A DNA stretch of 64,000 bases, taken from positions 71,672,817 to 71,736,816 of the forward strand of contig CM043701.1 in assembly GCA_023935145.1 (NCBI GenBank). The letters run 5' to 3'. The position numbers were made by a program, and so were the translations under genes. Below are positions 1 to 11,687 of this stretch, one piece after another. The notes under the pieces were generated by a model, which searched no databases, was not told where the DNA came from, and worked only from the letters and a program-made list of their open reading frames with translations. Origin of the DNA: Bretschneidera sinensis. Its lineage: Eukaryota > Streptophyta > Magnoliopsida > Brassicales > Akaniaceae. Position 1 is the first letter of the stretch; the number at the start of each line of letters is the position of its first letter.

Positions 1-156
1 AGTAAGAGGTGCACCACCCAATAAGGAGAGGTGCACCCTCCAGCATTGAGAAGAAAAGCCAAGAGTGAAAGGTGCACTGCCCACTAAGGAAAGGTGCACC
101 CTCCAGCATTGAGAAGAAAAGCCAAGAGTGAGAGGTGCACCGCCCACTGATGAGGC
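1..156. repeat. 63-bp tandem repeat, about 2.5 copies
   Basis: The segment starting gtgcaccctccagcattgag occurs at 31 and again at 94, a period of 63 bp, with a further partial unit before position 31 and a diverged one after 129. Each unit carries the sub-motif aggtgcacc. It lies in what looks like the U3 side of an LTR. Confidence 0.8.
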
Positions 157-1020
157 GTGCAGCGCCCACACGATTCCTCTTCTCCGAGTTATGACCTAAT
201 CAGGATTTTAATGACTTTTTAAACCCTAAAACACCCTTGGAACTTTTGTAATATAAATAGGCCACTTAGGGTTTGATTAAGGACATCTTGGAGGCTAGAC
301 AAAGGTCTCAAGACTCAAGAAAGAGCCCCATAGCCAACTAATCTCCAAGCAAGGCGAAGGGATGAATCCCTAGGTGTAGTTGTTCTTATTTTCTTTTCTT
401 GATTTAGTTGTAATGTGGATTTATCGTTAAACACTATTATAATTTACTTTTCAATTTAATTAGAAGATTTCCCCTTAATCCGGTGATTGCATCTTTCTCC
501 CCCATATAAGTCTAGTCATGCTCTTCTTATGTGATGTTGTTGAGGTGTGATTGAGTCCGGTAGATTTCTCTTATAGATTTGTCCATTACTGTAGTATTAT
601 CATCATGATATATTGTTGTTTCTTGATAATCTATAAGTTAGGTCATGTGTGCTTGAAAGTAAAAAGTATTTCATAACAATTACATTAGGGTTTACACATA
701 CACTTTAATTGAATATTTGCCGATTGCTTGTTTGGGATGTGAAACTTGCAATCGAGATAAGCAATTGAATCAATATTAGAATGAGGTAACGAACCTAGGG
801 AGGGTTCCTGGAACCTTGTTGTTTCTTTATTATATCTATCAATCTATTTACACAATTTTCACACAATACTTTATTCTCTCACTTGATCTTTATCGTTCGT
901 GTTGAGGTTCACACCTTCTCTTGTAGTTAACTTGTTTCCCTGTGGAATCGACACCCCAAAGTTGTGCTACAACAACCGCGTTATACTTTGGGCGTAACCA
1001 GTCATGGATTTCATTCTTTA
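1..1020 (+). mobile_element. LTR-type segment of a decayed Gypsy-like retrotransposon
   Basis: This stretch reads like the U3-R-U5 part of a plant LTR in + orientation. It has an A+T-rich TATA-like stretch (tataaatagg near 252), then a long leader, then the 'cttgtttccctgtggaatcgac' type of sequence (near 930-953) that is common just before the 3' end of plant Gypsy LTRs. The start lies outside the window and the exact end (about 990-1040) is not visible. It is non-coding. I saw no second copy in the window, so calling it an LTR is inference from composition and landmark motifs. Confidence 0.45.
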
Positions 1021-1319
1021 GTCTTTGACACCTATCAGTACCATGACTAGCTAACTAATTGAAATGATAGTACTTGGAGAGGTCCCAATGTGGTGGAATT
1101 TGTTTGGGCAAGGGTATTGGAAGCGAAGGGTTTGTTTTTCTTAGTGAGCTTTGCAAGGGTTTAGGATAAACTCATCCCTAGTGGTGTGAAGTCTTTAAAG
1201 CCTCAACACTTTCTCTCAGGCTGACTCCTATATTAAGTCGTATTTTTGAAACGACTCAGCTAGCTGTAACCGCGGTTACTCTATTGCTGAGGTCCTAAAG
1301 AGTTGTTTACCCATACAAT

Positions 1320-1835
1320 TGATTATACATTATGTATCTGAGCAAAGTTCACCTCATTGGGCTTGGTGCCACTGATGCTGGCAACATTTTTCTTCACAAA
1401 CATCCTGCTAGTCTTCTTAATTTTACCCTCAAAGATAACATCTTTTACCTGAGTACCTAAGTTAATCAGGTACTCAAAACTAGCAATGGGCATGGCAAAC
1501 ATCCTCTCAATATACACTGGCTGTAGATTCCTCATCATAATTTTGACCTGGTCTTTTTTTGTAGGTCTTACAGCCATTTTTGCTGCCTTAGCTCTCTAGT
1601 GAGAGATAAATTCTGAGAAGGTCTCATTTTGCTTCTTCTTAGTGGTGTCCAGGCCTCTGATGGTAATATCTAGTTGAGTATTGTAAGTGTACTAGGCCAC
1701 ATATTCTTAGGCCATATTTTCCCATTCTTTTAGAGTACTAGGCTCCTAAGAGTAGTACCACTTTAATGCGGCACTAGTGAGGGAGTTAAGGAAGAACGCG
1801 ACTATCTACTCAATTTCCAAACTAGAGAATCTCAT
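1320..1835 (-). pseudogene. Gypsy retrotransposon gag remnant
   Basis: Read on the - strand this stretch gives a Ty3/Gypsy gag (retrotrans_gag family) core. It holds an AALKWYY-like stretch near 1770, a LD-T-RGLD segment near 1665, a SEFISH-x-RAKAA segment near 1600, then RPTKKDQVKIMMRNLQP at about 1520-1570. The longest open piece is 1323-1577 (84 codons). At least three in-frame TAG codons interrupt it, at places where the family has Trp or Gln. The fragment is therefore not expressible as one protein. It lies on the same strand as the remnant at 2300-5850, and the two may belong to one old element whose pol lies outside the window. Confidence 0.6.
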
Positions 1836-1844
1836 GAGGCCAAA

Positions 1845-2250
1845 ACTCTGAGAACTGAGGTGAAGGCATAAAAATGCCCTTCACTTTGCAAAAGTCCTCA
1901 AGTCTCTAGGGACCGAGGTAAAGGCTCAAGAAACCTTTTAACTTATACAAGTCCAAAAGACTGCATGGACCGAGGTGAAGGTGTTAAATGCTCCTTCACT
2001 TTACACAAGTCCTCAGAACTCCGAGGACTGAGGTAAAGGCCCAAGAAAGCCTTTAACTCGTACAAGTCCCAAAGCCTCCAAGGATTGAGGTAAAGGCCCT
2101 AGAAAGCCTTTAACTCGTACAAGTCCCAAAGCCTCCGAGGTTCGAGGTAAATGCCTAAAAAATCCCCTCACCTCATGGAAGTCCTCAAGACTTTGAGGAT
2201 TAAAGTGAAGACCCCAAGAAGGTACCTCACTTCTTAGCCTCCGAGGGAAC
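1845..2250. repeat. ~60-bp tandem repeat array
   Basis: Six or so diverged units of about 60 bp follow the pattern gaggtaaaggcc(c/t)aagaaagcctttaactcgtacaagtcccaaagcctccgag. The two best-conserved units start near 2030 and 2091. The array resembles the one at 6130-6640 in wording (ccgaggtgaa-ggc, aagtcct-, gcccc-aag), so both probably derive from the same repeat family in one element. Confidence 0.8.
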
Positions 2251-2299
2251 CAAAGGAAGCCGATATAGTCTTCACTTGTACTAAAATAAATGAACTATG

Positions 2300-5200
2300 A
2301 AAAGCTACCATAGAAGGTTGGATATTAAAAAAAAATAACAAACTTCATTAATTTTTGAATACCGAGTACAAGTATGGGTTTTGAGGCCAATAACCAAAAA
2401 AAAAAAATGAACAAGCCTAAGATTGCTTTTAAAGATAAGGCTGCTCCTAAGGAACTTCTCTGAACTTCTCGATCCCAACAAGAGACTCCTTAAACCCATC
2501 AACTTAGTTAGCTAGGGCAATGAGCTCCCCGACCATAGCCCCCAACTAGGAGAAATCAAGCAGGATTGACTTTAAGTCGAGACATCAATTGGGCTAGGCC
2601 TTCGCACTTCAAGTTTGGCAGCCTTAAAGTCATTGTACCACTCCACCCTGGCCTAGGTGTAGATGACCTCATTAAAGGACTCAGAGGTCTTGAAGTCTTC
2701 AATTATTGACTCTTTTTCCCTCCAAGCCTCCTCTAACTCGGTCCTCAATCATTCATCTCTATCACATCAACTTATCTTGCCTTCTCAGCCTCGTCGACCA
2801 CTCTTTCAACCTCCTCCTCGTAGTGGTCTCAACTATCACAAAAATGGATTATCTTGCGATCAGCATCTTTATCCTCCAATCTCAGCTTTGAATTCTTTTC
2901 TGAGAGGTCCATTGTGATCTTCGAATGGTTGAGGAGGTGTTTTGAATCCCAATTTGCATGTATCCCAGCCTGAAATGAATTGAGGTCAGCTATGGAAGAA
3001 AAAAAGTTCTAAGTTCGAAAGTAAAAAGATGAAGCATACCTAATGTCCAGATTAATTGAGAAGTGCAGAAAAGGGCTTGGTTGACTGACAAGTATCTTCA
3101 CTACACTGTTAGGAAAGACAGAGCCTTGGAGTATGGAGTGGGCTATCTCTAGATCCCAAAGGGCAGAGTTAGTAGGAAGCATTGACCACCTACCCTTGAA
3201 GTCCTCAAGGCTCGGTGAACCATTCCTTTTACCGGTCCGTTGGATCTGAGTAGAAGGGGTAAAGGTAGAGACCTGCCAAGTGGCTTCAAGGGCCAAGACC
3301 TCGGGCTCCCTCTTAGCCTCCACTTCCTTTCCTTCCATTCTGGGGCTATCACTCCAAACCTTTTTCTTTGAAGCAACCTCAGGTTTAGTCGAAGAAGAGT
3401 TCTTTTTGGAACCCTGAAGCTCACTACAAGAGTTTCCTTGCTCACAGCGGCTGCTTTCTTTGCCTGGACCTTGTTGACTTGGGCTTACACATTCTTAATC
3501 AATAGCTTTCTATTCTCAACCATTGTTGCACCAAAGAAAAAATTACAATTATTACCGAAGTCAAGAAAGTAAAAGAAATATAGTGCGTTTGGGAAAAGAA
3601 AAACAACTATTGGGAACATAAATACGAGCTTCTGCCAATATTAGTGTTTGGTAAATTTTAGCTATATCAGCTTTTACCAAAAGTAGCTGTCAAGGAAAGC
3701 AAAAAACCCACATTTTGCAAAAGCAAGAGAGACCAAGCTTTTGGCAATGAGTTTTCTTGGAAAGCATAACTTGGTTTAACGAATTATTTGACAACCCCAA
3801 AATATCCTTCAATATTTCATCAATTCTCCCTTAAATCCCCTTATAAAGCCTTTTACAAATTATTAATCTTCCATGTTCTCATCTCTGCAAGATTGCATTT
3901 CTCTCAAATGACAGTGCCGCTAATCTTTTTGCAATAGCACCACCTTTTGTCCAATGACGGACTGCATCTTCCATTCTCTCTCCTTTTTCGGCAAATTCTT
4001 TTTCCTTTTCTCCACGTTTCATCTCTTGTTCTTTAAATTTATTTGGTGTTATTTTTTTCAACATCTGCAAGTTTTATTAACCTTAGATCCTCAACCATGT
4101 TCAATTGATAGTAATATATCCTCAACCAAGTTCAAGTTTATGAATCTCATTTTTTTTTTCAACACCTACTAGTTTTTTTAAAACTATAGTTGATAGTAAC
4201 ATATCTCCTTATTAATTTCTACCATGTACCATGTTCAATTAAAGAGTGATTTTGGGTTTTGTACCATTGTATTTTGGGTTTTGTTCTCTAATACTAACAT
4301 TTGGGTTCTCTTTTGTGGCTAAATAGAGAGAAAATTTAAATTTGAAGTTGTAATTTTAAGAGTATGGTTTTGAGAATGTATTTGGCATTGGATGAAGCAA
4401 TCCTTGCAGTGGTGAACAAATTCATGGAATCCATAAAGCCAATTGCATCTATTTTCCATGGGGGTGGAACAATTAAGAAATGCATGGAACCCTGAATTGT
4501 TGTGGTGGCTTCAAGATGAAGTTAAAAACCTATATTTTACTAGTAGCTAAGCCACTTTAGATTAGGGGTTTAATAACCCGAGCAAAACGAAGTCCTATAC
4601 ATATAACTAGAAAAAAATACATTTTTTATTCAATAAATAATTTATTAAATATGTAAATTTTTGGATCTTGTCTGTTTTGGTAATTCTACAATTTCATATC
4701 ACTTTTAAGGCCACAATTATCAAACAATATTATTAATCATAGCACTTTCCACAATGTTTTTACAAGACAATTTACTAAACACTACATTAACTTTTAGAAA
4801 CAGCATTTCCCAAAACTCTTTTGGCAACAACACTCTCACAGCACTTTTGGCACCTGCACAGCTACAACCACTCCAATCTTAAACGCACTAATACATAAGT
4901 ACTAAGTCACTAAGTTACCATTTATGGTTGAGGTCAGTCTGGCCCTTACTAGTCGCTCTTCATCAAGTAGGTGATACGCGCTTAGGGGGTCTCGGCGAAT
5001 CGAATCCATAAACTCTCTCTCATTCCTCAAGACAGAGGAAGCCTCTTAGATATCATAAACACTAAGGCCCCACCTATTCAAGACCTCAAAAGGCTTCGAG
5101 CTCCAAACATAGAAGAACCTGGGCGTCTAGTTCTTGTCGGAGGAAGAAGATCTAGGAGTATCCTCAGATTTTTTTAGGGAAAAATGTTGTACCACTGATC

Positions 5201-5850
5201 TCCTCAATCTTCTTAAGAATATAGAAATGGCAAAAGTACTGGGGGAATAACTCCACTCTTTGGGCTTGTCTTCATAAATGGATAAGGAAGCTTATCAACA
5301 TCTTTCATAAGTTTGGGGCTAGTTGAGTCTATGGAACCTCAAAGAAGTTAAGGATCTCTTCTATTTATAGGTTTACAGGAAGTTGGAGCCTCGCCTTGAA
5401 GCATTTCTCATAGAAACGCATCTCATAAGTGGCCTTGAGCCCTATGGGGCTATATGCCCTTTCATCCTTGGAGAGGAGCCTAAGAGTGCACTCTGAGGTT
5501 ATGCAGTATTTTCTAAGGGAAATTTGCAAGTGAACACTTTAGCAACAAACACGGCTCATCCTTTGCTGCGAAATGGGCCCGATCATGATCCTTCGCCATC
5601 TCGACACCGACATCCCCTAGGTTGGGTTCGTGGTGCTTCAATGGAAGAACTCTCAATGGATAGCAGGCTCAACGTTCGAGATGGTTTGGACATTCGTATA
5701 TATCCTAGCCTGGTTATCCTTAGTCATACTAGAAAAAGTTAATGCCCCAGAAGATACACGCTCGCTCACACTACATGAATCACTCTCTAGAACCCCTAGA
5801 TCATAACTATAAGCATGTTTAGACTCACTACCACTACTTAGACTTGACAT
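2300..5850 (-). pseudogene. Degenerate gypsy-type retrotransposon ORF, split by a DNA transposon
   Basis: On the - strand, 5850 back to about 4930 gives a protein with a Ser-rich N terminus (MSSLSSGSESK). A region near 5300-5480 reads like the 'putative gypsy type transposon' domain (RFYEKCFKARLQLPVNL, then an EEILNFFEVP-x-TQLAPNL-like stretch). It is broken by many stops. The same strand continues at 3530-2300 with a charged, Lys/Arg/Glu-rich stretch typical of the middle of such proteins. The piece 3581-4890 is a separate insertion. Family assignment rests on remembered domain wording and is moderate. No intact protein can be made. Confidence 0.4.
3581..4890. mobile_element. 1.3-kb non-autonomous TIR DNA transposon (PIF/Harbinger-like)
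   Basis: The left end reads tagtgcgtttgggaaaag and the right end, reversed, reads tagtgcgtttaagattgg. This gives terminal inverted repeats of about 14 bp with 3 mismatches. The trinucleotide ATA flanks it on both sides (3578-3580 and 4891-4893). A 3-bp target duplication and a GTGCGTTTGG-type terminus fit PIF/Harbinger-derived non-autonomous elements. The interior is AT-rich and I see no transposase. It interrupts the decayed gypsy-type ORF, so it is younger than that element. Confidence 0.65.
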
Positions 5851-6129
5851 AATTAAAAGAAAAGAAGCTAAGTATAAAACGTTACCAGATTAGAGGGAAT
5901 GTAGAGGTTGAAGAAGAGTTTGAGGTGGTGAGAATGAGCAAAGGACCCGAGCTCTCAATAGAAGATTTGGGAAGGAAAAGGCAAAAGTAAGTGTGGTCCA
6001 CTTCCACACTCGTATTTATATCCTAAAAAAGTTGGGGATAATTGGAAAAGGCACACCTTAGGGTGCTACATGGCACTTAAGAATCCTAATAGGCACCCAA
6101 AGGCACCCCACCAAATGTCAAAACCTTTG

Positions 6130-6645
6130 AGTACAAAAAATGCATCGAGGATCAAGGTGAAAGGTCAAAATGATCGCTTAGCCAAGTCCTAGGCCCCAAA
6201 GTCCGAGGTGAAAGGTCACTCACCCAACTCTTTGTCCCGAGGTCCAAGTTGAAAAGCTGAAATGACCACTCACCAAATTCTTGTGCCCCGAGGTCCGCGA
6301 TGAAAGGCCAAAATGGTCACTCACTCGTCCTAGGCCCTATAGACAAAGGTAAAAGGTCAAAATGGCCATTCATCCAAATCTTAGGCCCCAAAGTCCGAGG
6401 TGAAGTCCAAAATGACCACTCACTCGTCCTAAGCCCCAAAGACCGATGTGAAAGGCCAAAATTCCCACTCACTCAAGTCCTAGGCCCTGAGGTCCAAGGT
6501 GAAAGACCAAAATGGCCACTCACCCGTCCTAAGCTCTAAGGATATAGGTGAAAGGATAAAATTGCCACTCACCTATCCTAGGCCTCGAGGTCCAAGGTGA
6601 AAGGCCAAAATGGTCACTCACCCTACACGGGTCCGAGGTAATCCC
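6130..6645. repeat. ~58-60-bp tandem repeat array
   Basis: About eight diverged units follow the pattern gtccgaggtgaaaggccaaaatggccactcac-(c)-tcctaggccccaaa. The array stops just before the purine-rich tract and LTR at 6714-7198. Short tandem arrays at this place are common in the 3' untranslated region of Tat/Ogre-type Gypsy elements. Confidence 0.8.
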
Positions 6646-6734
6646 TTACATTCGAGGACAAAGGCCTAGAGCTGAGCAGTTGGAAAGATTATTCCCTTAG
6701 ACCGAAAACTCGCCTAAGGGAGTGGAGAGCATAT

Positions 6735-7198
6735 AATGGGGGTAAAATACACCCCAATATAAAATCGACACGTGGACATCTTGAAAAGTATTAAGGTAAT
6801 TTCAGCACCAAGAAGAATAGATTACTTGTCCCACAAGAAAGGTTAAACTCCATATATTCCATGTAAGGGTAAAAAGTTAGTTTTACTTAGGAGGACCCCA
6901 TTACCTTTTCCCATTAGTGTAAGATTCCAAGTCCTATATAAATGGCATATTATATTGGGTGCACTATTCATCATTCATTTCACTCTTTCCCAAATATTGC
7001 CCTTTCTTCTCTCTTAGATCATCTCCTAACTTAACCATTGTAGGGGCCTTCCCCGGGACAAAAACTCCTAGTGGTTTCTTTTTCAGGTACCTCAAACTCT
7101 GTAGACATATATCGGACCTTAGACCTGACTCGAACAAATTAACTTGACCCGATCTAACTTGGATGGATGCATTCAGAGCTGACCTATTTTCTGCATCA
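6735..7198 (+). mobile_element. Probable 3' LTR of a Tat/Ogre-like Gypsy element
   Basis: The segment starts taatgggggtaaaatacacc (a T-A change from the usual TG start) and ends ttttctgcatca. It holds a TATA-like ctatataaatgg at about 6935 followed by a CT-rich leader. Directly to its left is a purine-rich tract (aagggagtggagagca, 6716-6731), as expected for the polypurine tract of a + strand element. The gag and gypsy-type remnants to its left lie on the other strand, which is odd (see findings). The 5' partner is not in the window. Confidence 0.5.
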
Positions 7199-8808
7199 AC
7201 ACCTCTTTATACTCAGTTTGATCCCACTCAACATCAACATCAAGATTTTTATAAGTTTTGGATGAAAAGGTGACAACAATAGAGAAATTTAATAAATTTT
7301 TAAACCTTTAAAACTACAATATTGCATAAATTGAAATTTCATGAACAAATAAAATGATATGTGATGAAACCTCATGTATAAAAAAATGGTATTTAGCCGT
7401 GGATATCGGTATGGACTTTGAACATTCCATCGTACAGAATAATTGCTAATAAGCGTTCAATTTATTGTTTATATTTTTATTCTCATTTTTTCTTTTCATT
7501 TTGAGGAAAATGTAAATGCAAACATTTGCTACAATCCAAAGGATTGGACATGGGCTGGCAGCAATGGTGCGGTAGGTAACAACCGAAAACAATAATCAAA
7601 TGGGAGAGATGTTAGGTTGGTGTATTACTAAATTCCACCCAACAAAAGGCTCTCCTTATTTAACATTGAATGGATTGGTTTTTGGTAGTCCCCTTTTTGG
7701 TATAAAGTATAACCTTACCTGTTTTCCATGAAATCAAGATAAGGGAGGAAGAAAGAGAATATTTACATGATTGAAGGATTCAAACATATAAAAGTATATG
7801 CCATCCCAAACAAAAATGTGTATAGACAGTCTCTCGTAAGTGTAAACATCTTTTATCTTTGATCTGTATTTTACGGTTGCATGTGTAAAGGATTCTAACA
7901 CTTTACTTCAAACACTCTTACAAAATTAGTTTATAAAGTAGTTTATGAAATGATTTTTATTTATAAAAAAATAAATTTATTTTATAAAAACTGTTTTCAT
8001 TTCTATTTTATCACATTATAATTACATTATTGTTTAATCACAAATCATTTAAAAAAACATTTTGAAGAAATTCTTAAACTCCTAACCGAGCCACCGATCC
8101 ACCTACGATTTGGCTAAACACAGGCGACCCCAACCTTATCTTTGCAATTCCAAGTAGGCTTAGACATGAATTTTTATTGAAAATGAAAACATTTTTTTTT
8201 GCTTGAAATGATTTTAAAGGACACAGGATGGCCTACTGCTAGGAATCTTCTTGATATATTTTTTTTTGGAATGAAAACGAAGCCAATGATCCACTTTGTA
8301 ACAACCCTCACTTCCAAATCCAACAAAGGAAGAAAATCTTCATTTCATTCTCACCCTTCAAAGTTTCGGTTCGCATCAAAGACATTTTAAAGTATGTGAT
8401 TCAAGGCAACTTTAACTTTAATCCAAACCCAAGATTTATTCATGATTTCATATCCTTCACAATTATATACCATTTGTCTTTTAGTTAAAATCTTGAAAGT
8501 TATCCATCAGAAATATTAAAACAATAGTGAATTTATTATATAAATAAATAAATAGACACATATATTAAAAGCCTTTTTCCATATACATGCATTTATATAT
8601 TGCAAACAAAAACTCAATCGCTATCTTTTTTACTACTATTATGATAAGTACATGTTATCTGTACCCCAGTAGAGCAAAAGAGAGTTCTGTAGTAACTCAC
8701 TTTACCGCTTCACTTTCATTTCATGGCTTCCTTAGCCAGTTTATAGAGGGAGGCTCAGATCTTGAACCTTTTGATTGAAACCAAAAAAAGGGTTCTCAGA
8801 TTTGGCTA
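7199..8808. other. Upstream region of the heparanase-like gene, no coding recognised
   Basis: AT-rich DNA with short meaningless ORFs. I see no conserved coding segment, RNA gene or clear repeat. It separates the decayed retroelement from the first exon at 8809. Confidence 0.5.
8538..8547 (+). promoter_or_regulatory. Candidate TATA box for the heparanase-like gene
   Basis: The string tatataaata lies 262 bp before the start codon at 8809. It would place transcription start near 8570-8580 and give a 5' leader of about 230 bp. The surroundings are AT-rich, so a match of this kind can arise by chance. Confidence 0.3.
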
Positions 8809-11687
8809 ATGGGGCTTTGGGTTTGGTTGTGCATCTTCAGCTACAGCTTCATGTCCGTGAGTTCACAGGGTGTTGAAGGGACTGTTTCAATCGATGGGAA
8901 GAGTGCCATTGGTAGGATTGATGATGATTTTGTCTGTGCCACTTTGGACTGGTGGCCTCCTGAGAAATGTGACTACGGGACTTGCAGTTGGGGTCACGCT
9001 TCTCTGCTCAATCTGGTAATCTTTTCTATTTAGACGCCCTTTCTCTTTTGAAATACTTTCAAAATATGTGAAAATTGTATATATTAATATTTTTCAGATG
9101 GTATGAGATGGATTATTTTTCATGATTTATGATGGGTATAATGCCATTGTTGTGATTCTGGGTCTCAATCGTTTCAAGTTTGATATGTGAATTCTTTTCT
9201 TTTTCCCCCTATTTCATGATGAGTAATTTGTAATGGATTTTAAAAATGTTTTTTTTTATTTTTTTATTTTTTTGTTTTTATGCATATGGAGTAATGAGTA
9301 GTGCTCTGTTTTCTCAAATAAGCATTTTTGCAAATGAGGAATGCTCTCTGAAACATGTTGCATAATTCTCTTGCAGGATCTTAACAACAAAATATTTTTG
9401 AATGCCATTAAAGGTAAGAAGACATTCTTTACTTTTGATAACTAATAAGTTTGTTAATCTCGGTGTTTTCTCTGAGTTGTTTATTGCTTCCATGAATGGT
9501 GCAGCCTTTTCACCATTGAAGATCAGATTGGGTGGTTCCTTGCAAGATAAGGTCATATATGACACTGAAGATAATCCACAACCATGTGTTCCATTTGTTA
9601 AGAACACTTCAGAGATGTTTGGTTTTACTCAAGGCTGTTTACCTATGCATAGATGGGATGAACTTAATGTCTTCTTCAAGAAATCTGGGTAACAAGAATT
9701 TCTTTTCATTTCTTCTTGAATACTGTATAAATAATCCTCTCATGTCTAAGAGTTGAGCCACTTACTGTTTTTATGTTTTAATTCAGGGCTAAGATCATCT
9801 TTGGCTTAAATGCTCTCACCGGGCGTTCTATAAAGTCCGGTAATTCTGCTGTAGGAGCTTGGAACTATACGAATGCTGAATCCCTTATACGGTATACTGT
9901 TGAAAAGAACTACACTATCGATGGTTGGGAGCTCGGTGAGAATGCTCTCTTCTCAGAGATGATTAGTTAAGCTAACTATCAAATGCTGATGAAAATATTT
10001 TTAGGATTTTGATTGGGTCATTGATTACATGGAAAATAGTTCAAAATCTCTATTTAAAACAAGTGGAAAACTGTGATTCGTGTCATAAGTGCTCGTATCT
10101 TATCTAGACCAACAATGGTTAATCTTGTTTCTGGTCAGGGAATGAGTTGAGTGGAAGTGGAGTTGGAATAAGCGTTGCAGCAAATCAGTATGCTTTGGAC
10201 ACAATGGCTCTGCAAAACATAGTGAAAAATATTTATAAAAACGTTGATTCTAAGCCGCAAATCATAGCACCTGGGGGGTTCTTTGATGCAGGCTGGTTCA
10301 AAGAATTTATTGATAAAACAACAAAATCTTTGGATGTTGTCACCCACCACATATACGATCTTGGGCCAGGTACATTCAATCTTGAGCAATCTGATATTGT
10401 GATCCTTTATAGTCGAATTCCTCAGGAAATAGGTCTAACTTGGCAGGTCATACTCTGTTGTATAGGAGTTGATGAGCACCTTGTAGAAAGGATTCTTAAT
10501 CCATCCATTCTGGACGGCGAGGCTGATACGTTCAAGAAGCTCCAAAACATCCTCAAGACTTCCACAAGCTCAGCAACTGCATGGGTTGGTGAGGCAGGAG
10601 GGGCTTACAACAGCGGTCGTAATCTTGTCACCAATGCATTTGTTTTCAGTTTCTGGTAAAATGACTATACTTTACAATTTATCTCAGATTCTGTGTTTGA
10701 ATTGTAAGTGATGTTCTCTTCGATGTGATAAAAGGTATCTGGATCAGCTTGGTATGTCAGCAGCTTATGATACAAAAACATACTGCAGGCAGTCGCTGAT
10801 TGGAGGGAATTATGGTTTGCTCAACACCACCACCTTCGTCCCAAATCCAGACTACTACAGGTTATTGAACATTTAAATTCTTTCGTAAAAATATGACAGA
10901 AGAAGTCACTACCAATATAAAAGTAGTCATCACATATATCACTTGCAAAAAGGGAGTGAGAAGGAGGGGGTAAGTCACATAAAACCGTGATTTGTTCCAC
11001 GATACTTGATTAATGCTTCATTGAATCGTTATTGAGAATATTCAGCCAAGCAATCTTTAAGAATTTTAGTGAGTTTTTTCATATTCACAAAAATATATAG
11101 AACCATATTAATCCCTCTAATAGACTCTGTTCTCTTAACTGCAGTGCTCTTCTTTGGCACCGATTAATGGGAAGAAATGTTTTGTCTACAAGCTTTTCTG
11201 GGACCAAAAAGATACGGTCCTACACTCATTGTGCAAAACAATCAGTAAGTTAGCTAAATACCCAATTATGAAGAATGTAAGTCTCATTTTCTGGTTATCT
11301 GATTACATTTCCATCTTGCAGAAGGGGATCACCCTACTACTGATCAACCTAGACAGTAGCACAACTGTTCAGGTTAAAATTCAGTTCAACGGTACCTGGG
11401 ATTTGCAACCTAAACACAGACACAATACTCATAAAAAAACATTCATTCGGCTACCTAAAGGCTCTTCTACAGGAATCACAAGAGAAGAGTACCATCTAAC
11501 AGCACAAGATGGTAATTTACACAGTCAAACTATGCTACTTAATGGAAATATTTTGAGTGTAACCTCATCTGGTGACGTACCTCCTTTGGAGCCTCTACAT
11601 GTAAATTCAACAATGCCAATAATGGTTGCTCCTTTTTCAATTGTATTTGTGCACGTACCAAATGTTGTTCTCCCTGCGTGCAGTTAG
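8809..11687 (+). CDS. Heparanase-like protein (GH79 beta-glucuronidase family), 9 coding exons
   Basis: Coding exons by GT-AG joins: 8809-9015, 9377-9413, 9505-9688, 9787-9935, 10139-10369, 10466-10655, 10735-10860, 11145-11244, 11322-11687. Together they make 1590 nt, 529 aa plus stop, close to the ~530-540 aa of Arabidopsis heparanase-like (AtGUS) proteins. Residues 1-20 form a secretion signal ([16 protein letters not shown]). The mature start has the family hallmark [20 protein letters not shown]. The two GH79 catalytic glutamates are present: acid/base E195 in ELGNELSG and nucleophile E312 in [12 protein letters not shown]. Known members remove glucuronic acid from arabinogalactan-protein glycans in the secretory pathway and wall. 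The wording is nearest to heparanase-like protein 3, but I did not align it. The 96-nt intron at 10370-10465 keeps the frame open. All splice sites, catalytic residues and the C terminus are intact, so the gene is probably functional. Confidence 0.93.
10370..10465 (+). other. In-frame 96-nt intron (or retained segment) in the heparanase-like gene
   Basis: Without splicing, the fifth exon reads straight through this segment and adds 32 residues between YDLGPG and GVDEHL. The segment starts gtacattc and ends tgttgtatag, so it has GT-AG ends. Removing it restores [11 protein letters not shown], the continuity expected of the family. It is a multiple of three with no stop, so retention would give a full-length variant with an insert. 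Confidence 0.8.

Noticed and set aside
10147..10659. 170-codon open frame as a single exon of the heparanase-like gene
   Set aside because: It includes a GT-AG segment (10370-10465) whose removal restores the conserved LGPGVDEH stretch, and its first Met is not the exon start.
11154..11687. 177-codon open frame starting MAPINGKK
   Set aside because: Its first third is in the wrong frame over exon 8 of the gene; only 11322-11687 is the real last exon.
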